DNA from: Chromera velia
Taxonomy: Eukaryota > Sar > Chromeraceae
DNA length: 64,000 nucleotides
Assembly: GCA_018398765.1 (NCBI GenBank)
Contig: JAHBMJ010003079.1
Coordinates: 1-64,000, forward strand
Direction: 5' to 3'
Within the stretch, counting starts at the first letter, position 1; each line of letters starts with the position of its first letter. The position numbers and the translations under genes are program-made. Below the pieces are notes generated by a model that was not told where the DNA came from, ran no database searches, and saw only the letters and a program-made list of their open reading frames with translations. Shown here piece after piece: positions 46,800 to 58,400 of this stretch.

Positions 46800-48297
46800 C
46801 AGCAAGACGAAGCAGATGAGAGAGATACCCAGGCAACATCATTCCCATTTCATTCTTAGTACAACTTGAGAGCAAACCTGTTCATGTTTGGTTTTGTCAT
46901 TTATGAAATGGACAACAAAAATTTTCATTCTGAAGAAAAAAAACCAAAAGTATAAGGAGACGTGCAGTTTTGAAGTGGCTTGCATTCTCAGTCTGATCGA
47001 CAGGGAAATCCGTGAAGAGTGCAGACAATTGTCGTCGTGGGAATGTTATGAGATTCCTTGGACATCATTATGGGCTGTGTTGAGGACATCAAAACTTTCG
47101 ATGACCGAACGTTTGTGCAACTTCAGGGTAGAGTATGCTGGAAGAGGAATGAGCGAGAAGGGACCGATTGATCCTGATATCGCTTGCAGAACGCTGGATT
47201 GTGGAAGGATCGTGGCTGACGTAGCCCGACGGCGTGAAGAAGGCGTATTTGAATTGCTAGTGCCTACACAGGACAGGATACAACAAAACGTGCCCAATCT
47301 CTCTCCCTTCACTTCGATCGTTCATCAGACCGATTGAAGCATATGCAACGTCAAATTCGAATACGTAGGATCATGATTTTATCAATAAAGCATCTTCGTC
47401 CCTTCTTCTTTTGAAGCGTCTGGTGTCCATTGTTGGAATATGTTGGTGGAGTCCTTGATTCGACCTTGAAGATTCTTGAAAGAGCGTGTTGAAAATTGTT
47501 GAAATGCGTTGCATGAAGTTGCATCATAAGTGCGCAGCTGTTTCGGGGAGGTGCTACGCGGCCTTCTGCATGGGGCCGGCCCGGCGGCCCCGGCCCCATG
47601 CATGCAGCCGGCTAAGCCCGGCTTGCGAGCATGCACGCGCGCGCATTGCGCGCCATGCATGCATGCATGATTCGCCTCGATATCGCCTCTTAAATTTTAT
47701 GCATGCATGAATATATACGAATGCACGTACATGACCATATATATATGCAATGAATTAATTATATTAGACATCACTCACCTCGATCCTTCTGGGGTTCGTT
47801 CCCAATCACGATTCACCTTAATTGCATGACTGACTCCTCTTGTTTTTGAGAATGCGAAGAAGCGCATAGGCGATGTTCTGAGCCGAGCTGCGTCAAAAGA
47901 CTCAACACTCCGACACTTGATCCCACCGCTGGCTCAGCATGCGATGGAGTTAGTGATGAGGAAGAGTCAATCTTGGCCCCTGATGAGGGCGTGCACGCTC
48001 ACACTGACTTCACTGCTTTTTCTGGAGTCTATTCCTACAGCAACTACTCTGGTGGGTGCTCTGAGTTTTTTCTTTGTCTGCTTTCTGTGTGCATCAAAAG
48101 AAAAGAGTTTCGGAGACGGAAGCAAAGATTAGAATCTCTGACTTTCTTCGTCATTTCATTCATGAAATCTTATCGAGGCCTTAGCCTTGTACATATACAC
48201 TTCTCCTCGACTGCTATCTGTTCTATTTCTACCTATCGCAAGTAGAACACAACAAATACACACACACACAGACACGCACACATGCTTGCGTGCAATT
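46800..48297. promoter_or_regulatory. Divergent promoter region with TGCATGCA motifs and GC block
   Basis: This lies between the minus-strand gene ending at 44406 and the plus-strand kinase. 47566-47672 is a GC-rich block (GGGGCCGGCCCGGCGGCCCC, ACGCGCGCGC) interleaved with TGCATGCA motifs at about 47598, 47658 and 47700. 46888-47337 is open on the plus strand for 149 codons and partly open on the minus strand; it could be an exon of either neighbour, but no start context or splice site decides it. Confidence 0.4.
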
Positions 48298-48706
48298 ATG
48301 CGCCGTCGAGCAGAAATTTCGGACACTGGAGACTCAGACCTCGCCCTCGACAGAACAGGTGAGATAGCATTCGCTTTTTTCGGCAACAAATACTGTAGAG
48401 TTTTGCGGATGAGTGCATTTACAGATGAACGTGTGTACAGATGGCTGTCTTTGTGCATGCATGTGTTCCCCCCTTGGCTTGCATGTCGAAGAACATCAAT
48501 GGGACCGGCGTTTTCGCTCGTGGATGCGTGGGAGATCTTGAAACATCATCTCCAATAGAGTTGTCTACGAGACACTTTCCAAAAGGGTGCCATCAAGCTT
48601 TTATGAATTCTTTTTGTGGTCACCTCTTGCTTCTTCTCTATGCGGAAGGCGGCAGAGCTACAAAGATGCTGTTTTGCATTTTTAAAAGCGCATGCATACT
48701 TGTGTT

Positions 48707-48748
<42 letters not shown>

Positions 48749-49985
48749 GGTGTGTCCGAAAGACAGGAAGCGATTCGGAAAAAGTGAAGTGAAGAAAAGA
48801 CGATATAGTCAGTCTGTCTGTCTGTCTGTCTGTCTGTTCTGCAGACAACCCCTGCTTCAAGTTGGAAGGGGTTCAAGGAAGGTTGTCTCTGGGAGACTGT
48901 GAAAGAGAGCGACGACGAAAGCCTGCACCCAGAGTACAGATGTGACAGAGGCCTGGAGGTCGGTCGGTTCGCAAGAGACTCAATTGCGTGGAAGCAAGCA
49001 AGCACATGCATGTATATACTTCCAAAAGCATAACTGCGTCGATAGACTCTATTCATCATTCCTTCAGAGATTACTCCCGTAAGAAGACAAGCCGATGGAC
49101 ACGAGGGAGGTTTGATCTCAGTGTGGGGGGAATTAGAGAGACCGTTGAAGGGGGGATTCCCTGCAGGGACTTGCTGGGGAGGCGCTGTCTCCCGACTTGT
49201 CCAAAGACTCCGCAGGGAAGAATGAATCTCTGCACCATGCAGGGAGGGCAAAAATGTATCATTGCTTGTCTCTCAAACTGTCCACATCAGTGCATGCAGC
49301 CCTAATCAATGCATGCATACATGCAGACCCTTCAGAAAGTGGGAAAAGGAGGGTACGGCTACGCGTCGGAGGTTGTGAACCAGACAGGAATCGCAAGGCA
49401 AAGAGACACGACCACAGGGGAGGTCTCCAGTCTGCCACCAGGGGGTCTGTTGCACCAGTTGCCTATCTGCCTTTACTTTCGTTCACGCTCATCCTCTACT
49501 CTTCCGTCCTATTTTCACCCTCTCAAATGGCTAGCTGTTCCCCCGTTGGCCTAGACCATTTTTGTGTTGTATTGCCTTGCTTGCTCCGTGCGCTTTGCTG
49601 CGATTCATCGGCGTTGTTTCTCTGTTACACAACATCAGTCGGTTTCTTTCTGTGTCATCAGTCATGAGTTCCGTTCAGGTCATGCGTCCGTACGTCTTCA
49701 CACGCAGACGCACCCGCCGCGCCGATTGTACGTTCCATGCTTGTGCATGTGTGAGAGGGACCCCTGCAGGCAAATACGTAAAGAAAATGTTCTACGAGTC
49801 CCTGGTTCCTGACTGGTACGGCACGAAGGACGAAGAGCCAACTCGCACGGAGCCGTGCCTGCAGCAGTACGTGTTTGAGCAGAGTGGAGTGGCACCGCAG
49901 GTGTTTGCGTCGTGGAAGTGCGGCGACAGAGGGTTTATGCTCATGGAGCGACTGGGTGAGTCGATCATGCCGCTGTGTGCACGGA

Positions 49986-50035
<50 letters not shown>

Positions 50036-51239
50036 TGTGCGTATGCATGTGTGTGTATGCATGTATGTAGGCGTGTATGAGTTGAGAGTGTGTGCGTGGT
50101 CGCGCGCGCGCGCGTGTATTTGTGTGTGTGTGTGTGCGTGCCTTGGTTCTTTCCTTCTTGTTTTCGGTCATGTGTGTGTATGCGTGTGTGTGCGCGCGCG
50201 CGCGAGGAAGTGTGCGCATTTCTGCATGTATTTGTTTTTGTGTCTATGTATGAGGTTGTTTGTGTGTGTGTGTGTGTGTCTGCAGCGAGATCGCTGTCGG
50301 ATTTCAATTCGGACATTCTTTTTAGGACGCTCCGGCAGGTGTTTGTTGACAGTGACTCTTTCGAAAAGGTCCGTCGTGGTCTCATGCGCATTTCTCCAGG
50401 GCCTAGCTTTCTCATCGATTCATGCGTCTCCGTGGCTCGACTGCCAGGAGGGAGCAGGTGCACTTTATTTTATGGTCGGCCAGTGAAGCAAATAGCGTGT
50501 CTCCTGCCCCTCGGTTCGTGTGTCTTGGTGTGGGGTCTTGTGTGCGGGCACGCTTCGCACGTCATTTTTCAGAAGGATCATCGAGGGACAGCGAGGAAGC
50601 TTCCAAACTTCGGCTCCTGTCCGCAATATTCTGTCAACCTTCGCTTCGTTGGAGTATGTGTGTTAGAATGTTTTTGGTCTGCAGGTGTCGTTCAAAGATG
50701 TGGAGAAAGAGTTGATGGAAGCCGTCTTTGGTGCCATCGAGGCGCTACTGGACATCGGATGCCGACACTACGACCTCCACAAAGAAAACATCATGTTCGA
50801 TCGGACAGGCAAGTGTCGCTTTAATTCATCAGACTGAAAATCATCCACACATGCACTCATTGTCCCCTCAGGTCGTTTGAGCCTAGTGCACTTTGACTTT
50901 CTCTCGTGCGCATATGATTTGCTGTGGAAGACTCATGCAGTGTGCTGAACGGTGCTTTCTGCAGGTCGATTGCGTTTTCTTGACTTTGGACTGGCAGAGT
51001 GTGGCGATCCCGCCTCTTTCGCCAAGCTTTCAAATGAAGAGAAGAAGGAGGCCGTCCAGAAGACCCTGGAGGGCATGGCAGTAGCGGATGACGGATGGAC
51101 GGAGGCACAGAAGCGGCTGAAGTACGGGGTTTTTAAGGCAAAAGGCACTTGGAAGAGACCCTTATCGGTCTTCAGAGCGTCCACTCCAACGGGTACCGTG
51201 TTTGACTGGCTGCAACAAGGCCTCGAAAAGGGGTACTAA
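48298..51239 (+). CDS. Protein-kinase-like protein
   Basis: The kinase exons are 49327-49444, 49770-49955, 50286-50338, 50685-50808 and 50965-51239, all phase-consistent. They show the glycine loop VGKGGYGYASEV, the VAIK-type lysine in KYVKKMFYES, the hinge GFMLMERLG, the catalytic loop HYDLHKENIMF (H-x-D-L-H-x-x-N instead of H-R-D) and the Mg-binding DFGLAECG. The C-lobe is short, ending about 90 residues after DFG, with no APE motif seen. This H-x-D-L-H form recalls atypical small kinases such as Bud32 and certain viral or aminoglycoside-type kinases; substrate unknown. Upstream exons 48298-48358 (start MRRRAEISDTGDSDLALDR) and 48845-48933 are likely, but their link to the kinase exons is not settled. 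The intron after 50808 begins GC. Confidence 0.7.
48705..48748 (+). repeat. (CTGT)n microsatellite
   Basis: This intronic CTGT array lies in the kinase gene, with a second at 48812-48838 right before the acceptor of exon 48845. Confidence 0.9.
49988..50280 (+). repeat. (GT)n microsatellites
   Basis: Long GT runs with GCGCGC interruptions fill the intron between the kinase exons ending 49955 and starting 50286. Cys/Val- and His/Thr-rich open frames over it are artefacts. Confidence 0.9.
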
Positions 51240-53240
51240 TACATATTAGCTGACCTTTCATACAATGCTTTCTAAGTGCTTCAACCGTGCTTGTGCAGTA
51301 GTGCTGGCGACAGTAGCCTAGTTTCTTTTCCATACTAGTTTCCATACTTATAAAGTTTTGTACTTTAAAATCTACTTTCAAATTTAATTGATATGGTTTG
51401 TATAATAAGATCAGATATATAATTAATTTTAATTTGGCTTTTAACTTAAATATCTAAGTCCTGGACTCCCAGTCTAAGTCAGTCAAAAATTATATAGAGA
51501 AAACTACTATACAGGAGACATTGACTACAGCATTTTTTAAAAAAAAATAGTTAATTTAACTTAATTAGTTAGTTTAATAGTTAGATAGTTAGTTAGTAGT
51601 TAATTAGTTAGTTAGTTAGTTAGTTAGTGTAGTCTTTTTAAATCGATAATTATTGATTATACAGACAACTAAGACTAAACTTGAACCGAACATCATACAT
51701 GTAACAACAGTCTCGGTTAAAATTACTATTAGGTTATATTCCTACCACTATGATTGCTATTCAATGTATAGCAGTATTAATTATTGTTGATCACGTACTG
51801 TTAGAAATTAGAATCAGTGGATGTTAAAACTTTGACTAGATTCACTAAAACTTTGATACTACCAATATGCAATATTAGTATACATCAGGATAGAAGCTAG
51901 TAAGTTATACTAAGTGTAAGTAAATGCTTATCACTTAGAGTTATCTCCTGCGGGCGCCTATAAGATAACATGCCATTTAAATATGGAAGCCTTCTAGCAT
52001 CTATTTATAGTAAAAGGTCTGTCTAGCAACTATATTTCTTCCGCCAAGTCCTAAGACTAAGTTCTCACCACTGCACTGACTTAATCAACCTATAATATGA
52101 ATTATTGATTTTTTTTTTCAGTATATAGAAAAAAAAAAATAACACACATAAAAAACTAAGACTTATATATATATATATATATATATATATAGATAAATAG
52201 ATAGATCACGCCTAGGTTTTTATAAGGAGATGCGCCTAAAGGCATATCTTTTTATCCTATTAAAGTCTGGGATCCTTGTTGAATTCCTAAATCAAATTTA
52301 ATATATTGATAGTTTTAAGCCAGATTGCCCACTTGGAATAAGTCTCTTTGTCAGGTACTTTTTTTTTTGTCTAAAACAATTGTTGTTTAGCTGTTGCACA
52401 AGTGTTGCAGGCCAAAAAAAAAAAGTACATAACTCGTTCCAGAACTCGTTTTTCTAGAGATTTTTTTTCTTTTTTTTTTTGCTGTGATATGCCTAGATCC
52501 AGGCCTAGGTACAATAGACCAACATCAAAATATATAATCCTAAATATAATAATGGCATCATTATAATGCACTTAGATAAAGTGACAGAAACCTTAACAGA
52601 AACATAGCTAGAGAGAAACAATAGTTCTGCTAGTACTTCTGTATATAGTTTTAATATGATTTAATATAATTTACTATATATAGCGCAGGAAAAGTAAATA
52701 TCTAACTGTTGTCTATTTACTACTATATAGAACATTTGATTTATAGCATGGGACACCTATCGTAGTAACAGCTAGGAATGTTAGTATAATCAAAGTAGTA
52801 TGCAGTAATACTTTATACTTCCAGTCAGGTGACTCAGGTTCTTTAACTCACATTTGAATTTTGAAGGCTGCCAGTATACACGCCGGTTTCAATCGTTACG
52901 TTGAATCGTCCTGAATGTTCGTTGACGTTTTCATCAATACGGCTCTCTTGATTCTTTTCTGCTCTAGCTGGATATTGCAAGGTGCATCAAAATTGAGAAA
53001 AACTGAACGGACACTGAATGCCAAGCAGCTACAAGCAGCCAAGGCAAATAGTGCGGCTGAACAGCGGCTTGGTGCGCCGAGAGCGGCGCAGCAAACCAGC
53101 AGACATGAATTCATAGGAACTAATTCACAACAAATCCGTCGTAAATTATAACGGGATACACCCAACTAGTTGGGTGAGTGCCTCGGGGGGCGCGTGTATA
53201 GGTTGCCGCAAAAGAAATGCCGGAGCCATGGCGAAAAAAA
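51240..53240. other. Intergenic, AT-rich
   Basis: This is the most AT-rich part of the window, with TTAG and TA arrays (51600-51625, 52170-52190). No coding signal is seen until a plus-strand 78-codon open frame at 52915-53151 (MFVDVFINTALLILFC..., a hydrophobic start then an Ala/Gln-rich part). That frame is unrecognised and possibly chance. Confidence 0.45.
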
Positions 53241-53313
53241 TGACCGAGCCAGGAATCGAACCCGGGACCACGCGTACGCGAATGGGATGCGCTACCGACT
53301 GAGCTGCATGCCG
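53241..53313 (-). tRNA. tRNA-like sequence (pseudogene or SINE head)
   Basis: Read on the minus strand it is exactly 73 nt. It has an A-box GCAGCTCAGTCGGTAGCGC, a well-paired T-arm CCGGG-TTCGATT-CCTGG (B-box GGTTCGATTCC) and a T7 Pol III terminator immediately after. The acceptor (CGGCATG against CTCGGTC) and anticodon stems do not pair, so charging is unlikely. By position the anticodon would be CGC, but this should not be relied on. Confidence 0.45.
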
Positions 53314-53499
53314 AAACTGAGGTTGCGGGGAAGGGGCGCCAATGGTATTATTATAATATTGCATGCGGTGGCATCCGGCAACCGATTATTTTGACGCACG
53401 CACGTACTGAAAGCCGATTTCTCTGTCATAATTTTGCGTGGCATCGATCCCCCCCCCAAAAGATGGAGAGCTGCGATATGCGAGTGCGTGCGATCTCAG

Positions 53500-55499
53500 G
53501 GCCTCTCGGCTGATCTCAGCAAAGCTGAGCTGCCCCCCGAGGCGAAGGAGAACGCCAAGAGAACCCCCTTTCTGCTTTTGAGCGAGGCTGAATCAGTCTG
53601 ATAAAGTACAATGCCCACCGCTGAAGTTCGGCTCTCGGTGGGTCTTCGGAAAGGGCAAAAACACGCGAATTAAAGGTCCACAAAACATTTTTTTGTACAC
53701 CCTCGACCGCAAAAGTACAGCCACCCGTGAGCACCCAATGTCCTCCTACTCATCGACCCCAAGGCAGTAAACAGCCAGGCACACAGACAAACAAACAAAC
53801 AGACGCGAACCTCACGTCGCGTTCCGGAATGACAATTTAATCGACGCATCGCTTTGGTGCAATCCAAAACAGAATGAATGAGGGGGGATGCATGCGTTTG
53901 CCGCATCCCCAACTCGAACTTGCTAACTGTACTTGATCATACACGCGACCAGCTTTCCCTTTCTGCCTTTCGTCCAACTTCGCTCTCTCCTGCTCTCTAC
54001 AGGATCTGAACAAGCCTTTTTCTCCTCGGTCTGCCTCGCACTCCATTCGGAGACATGCAGTGTATGTGCATGGGTGTTCGGGGTAATACGAGAAGGCAGT
54101 GTAGGGGGGGGCACAAGGTCGTCGCTGGGCATTCAGAACCTTCCTCTCCCTCTCTCTGATTGAAAGCTTCTTCGTTCCTTTCTTCAGTCGGAAATCTGAC
54201 GCTGAGAAGCGCGCGAGTTCTTTTGAACACACACAAACACACTCACACACGCACACGCACGCACGTCAGACATTAGCGAGAGAGAGAAAGAGAGGGGGGG
54301 AGAGGACCTACAAGACGACAAGAACAGAAGAGAACAAACAATCATGTGAGCAGGCATCCACATGTAGGACGCAAAACCAAGCAAGAGGAGAGAGAGACCA
54401 CGCAACGGACAGAACATGCACGCTACGAGAGACACACACCAAAAGAGAGACGGGGAGAGAAACCATGCATCCCAATCCTCTCCCGTCCTTCCAACGAAAA
54501 GAATGAGGATGCAGGCACATATCGACACACACGTAGAGAGAGAAGTGGGACTCGCCGTCATTCCAATACAAAAAGAGAATGCCCTCTACGAAGCAAAATG
54601 ACCAGCACCCGGTCCAGAGGAGGCCCTCCACACACACACACACACACAAACCTTTTGTCTGACTTCCCCCAAGTGCCCATCTCTTCATCTCTTAACTTTC
54701 TAGGACCTTTCGGCTTCCGTGACGACAATTAAGACAAAGAAAGATCTACTACTACTTTTGGAATTTTCTTCTCTTCTCCCCGTCTCTACACAATTCCATT
54801 CCCACTCTGCATTTCTTTCTGCAGAGAAAGCAAAAAGGTGGAAAGCGACGAAGAGAAGAGCGAGTGTGGCTACCAAGAAGCCAGCAGACCTTACCGCATG
54901 AGAGAGAACCCTCACTCATTTCCGTTGCTCCCAAAAGATCCATGCAGCCAGATAGGTTTCTATGTGGCTTTCGACTGCCCCTCGTGTCTTCCTTTCCCTG
55001 GCTGAAGTTACTGACGACCATCCACCTCCCCCACCCCCTCCGTTCCGGTGCCCACTGCGAGACGAACTTTCCCAGGAGTGAAGAGCCGCAGGAAGGGAGA
55101 AAAGGGAGTGGAAGAGAAAAGAACAAACAAATCCGAGGCAAAAAAAAAGAGTGAAAAGATAGGCAAAGAAACATGCGAGGTCAAAGCACCTTCGTTCTTA
55201 TTCTTCCCGAAATTCCGACGTCCTACCCGAGCCCTTCTCTTCACTTTGCGTCTGTCGTATTCATGCAACTACACATGCATGAAAATTCGGTTTTGTTTCG
55301 TCAAAAGTTCTGATTTGAATTCAAAACACCACCCCTTCTTCTGCTCTTCCCTTTTGTCTCCAACTAGTCTCTCGTGCACTGAAGAGAACTGAATGTTCTT
55401 GCCTGCCCGCCCGTCGAAGCAGTCCTCCCTTCCCTTCCCGTCCCCCGCACTTCTCAATCCCCGAATTCAAACGAAGTGCATCCATCCATCACTTGAAAC
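53500..55499 (-). other. Unresolved region, probable minus-strand exons
   Basis: Purine-rich and CA-rich plus-strand microsatellites suggest introns of a minus-strand gene. Possible exons are around 54960-54900 (GCMDLLGATEMSEGSLSC before a GTAAGG donor) and 53690-53516 (ending RAELQRWALYFIRLIQPRSK to a stop). They may be 3' exons of the membrane-protein gene to the right or a separate gene. A plus-strand reading at 54830-54970 is also open. No model is firm. Confidence 0.25.
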
Positions 55500-58400
55500 C
55501 TGGCCGAAAGAACAGCTGCGTTGAATTTGCCGATGTGCCTTCTTCTTTGTTTGTCCACTTCCTTCTACTCTCCCTTGGAAGGACGAAGAAGGATCGGAAT
55601 GCTCGCGCAGAGCAGCCCGGCCCTGCATGTGCATCCAGTCATTCATGAATCGTATTTGTCACAGGCACCCGATTGGCAGGCAACATCAGAGGATCGTCAA
55701 ATGAAAAGGAAAACGAGAAGGCGGGAAGAAACAAGGGAAGAGAGGATAGATGAGACGAGGAAAAGAAAGAGAGGGAGGGCTGGGCACAGAAAATTAGGTA
55801 GGAAAGGGGACGAGAAAGAAGACAGGTGTGATCAACAAAAAAGACAGGAAGGAGGAAAGGGTAAAAAAAAAAAAAAAACACGGATGAAAGGAGAAGTGGC
55901 GGGTCTCAAAGAGGTCAGTCATTTTGAGAAACGGTTCTGAACCAACGTCAAACAAGGTGACTCGCACTTTTGTCACAAGCTCACTCACCAACACACTCGC
56001 CGCAACTTTTCTTTCTTTCAGTAATCTACCCTGCGCAAAGAACGGCAATATTTGCTACGCAGAACCATGATACATTCATTCATTAACAGATCTTTCTTTC
56101 CAAAACCCCAACCCTGCATGCTTGTCGACTGACGTCAGCCCTCCGTAGATCATGAAGGCCACAAATCTCTGTGCCTGCGGTCTCTTCGTCTCGTCAACAG
56201 AAAGGGAAGAGAACGTCCTGCAGACAGACAGGGAGGGAGACAGGCAGGGAGGGAGGGCGGATAAGATGTGAATCTTGACGATGCAGACTCGTCAAGCAAC
56301 GAAGATACCCATGCAGGCAGGCAAAGTATAGACCTCACTCATCCAGCTCACTCTCACGCAGACCCTGACTGTCCGTGCGAAGACACAAAGAAACCGACAG
56401 GATCAATTCGACACCCGAGGAGAGATGCTCAGTCTGACATACGAAAATCGCAGCAACTCAGAATCGATTCATTCATCCATCCTGCCAGGCCTTCATTCAC
56501 CAATGACTTCCAAAATTAGAGCGTGAGTTTTGTCTCTCGAATGAGCCTTTGACTCGACCGACCCGACTGAATTCTCATTCAGAGTTCCTAACGAGTAGAT
56601 GAACAGGACCGTCACAACTGCAGGGAGAAACAGAAAGAGAAAGAGAGAAGAAACACGTGCTTGCATGCTCACATTTCGCATGAATGGGAACAGGAGGACA
56701 TTCTATGATCACATAATTCCAGAAACAGCAACATTGCGGCGACAAATAAGGGCGAAGGAAACGGCAGGCAGGTCCAAAAATTGAGCAAAAACAAACGAAG
56801 GCGCGCGCTTCAAGGCGCAGTCGAAAGGAAGTCAGACCCGACCACTTATGTCTGCTGATCATGAAGAATGCATAGAGCAATAACAAGCGGCGTGGAGACA
56901 AACGGATGCCATTCATTTCTGCTGTTGCATGATTGCAGAAAGAACGAGAAACCCACCGACCGACTGACTTTGGTACCATTCCGGTTGAGCATCGCAGACC
57001 GAGCACGTATCCGCAGAGAGGTCGACCTCGAAAACCAACAGCCAGACCGACAGCAAAACACCGGCCAGAGTCGCACCCCCTGCAGCCCCGACGCGAACAG
57101 GAAGAGGAACGCGACTCGATACAAAAAGAGACAGAGCCCTCCCGAGAAAGTCACCTGCCAACTTACAGGTCGTCAAAGTCTGCAAGAGAAATGCAGAAAA
57201 CAAATCACTTACCATCCATGTATCATTCCGTGGCACATTTGCAGGCAGGCCTCCAGAAACCCTGAAAACCAAATGTGAAAGTGTCTCATCGAATTTTTCA
57301 GCATTTTGGTTTTTCTAGGGAATCCTCTCAGTGAGCAAAATAGAAAGAGGGAAAGCCGCAGAGAGAAACGGAAGCACGTCCTGGTCTGTTTCTCATGTCT
57401 CGTCCCAACATCAGTTGAAGATTTTGCGTCCCTCCATCCTCATTGACACACAAACAATCTCTCTCTCTCTCTCACACACACATACACATACACAGAGGGA
57501 AAGGGAGAGGGAGGGAGCGAGAAGAGGACAAGGGCCACAGGAAGCGACCCAAAGAAAGCATGACGAGAAGAAAAAACAAAAAGAGTGTCTGCCCCCCCCT
57601 AACTTTTCTTTCTGAGAAGACACCCACGCCCCGTCCCGGCACCCACCCCTCTTTTCCGCAAAGTCAACGGACACGATGCACTCAGCGCATGCAGCTAGGA
57701 ATGCACAACGTGTCCCAAACACCCCTGAAGGCCTCCCTCTCTCCCTGCCTGACCTGAGACACCGAAGCTCCCCCAAAGAAGACCAGGAAGGGGAGGACGA
57801 ACATCATCGTGCCCCGATTAATCAGAGCGTTAATTCCAAAGTACAGAAGAAGCATCCGACTCCTGCAGGAACGGAGAAAGTGCAATGAATAATGAGAGGA
57901 GACATACTTACATACATACGTACACAACATGCATACACCACGAGGTAAGTGCACCCCTTATTCCGCCTTTACAGGGCGACAATACAATACGACGCACGGC
58001 AAAACGAGGGTTGGTGAGCCACGCTCAGTCCTGATTGAGAGACAGCGAGGTGATTGAGAGGCTCTCTTTCTCTCTGTCTCTCTCCCCGCCCCATGCAACG
58101 ACCCACGAGAAACTGCATTCTAAGACACCGACCGACCTCTTGTCTGTCACCGGTAACAACTGCATAGTCGAGGACTGCCGCCTCGGTAACGGTCCCGAGG
58201 AGGCAGAAGCGGCCCCCGGACTTTGCCCGTCTCCTTCTTCGAACTTGGCCCCGGGGGTCTCTGCGGAAGGGGACGGAAAGTCGGAATGCACAGGCTCAGC
58301 CGGTCGTGGATGCTGGTGACCTTCCCTTGCTCCTCCCATCCCGTGAGTGGAAGCACGGAACCGCAAACGGGGGGAGCGCAAGACTCGAAGCGTCAGATTC

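Noticed and set aside
46888-47337. Plus-strand 149-codon open frame as a separate gene
   Set aside because: The minus strand is nearly as open and protein-like, there is no start context or splice support, and it lies in a divergent promoter region. It is left as undecided.
49792-50463. His/Thr-rich 223-codon minus-strand frame
   Set aside because: It is antisense to the kinase exons and to GT/CA repeats in their intron.
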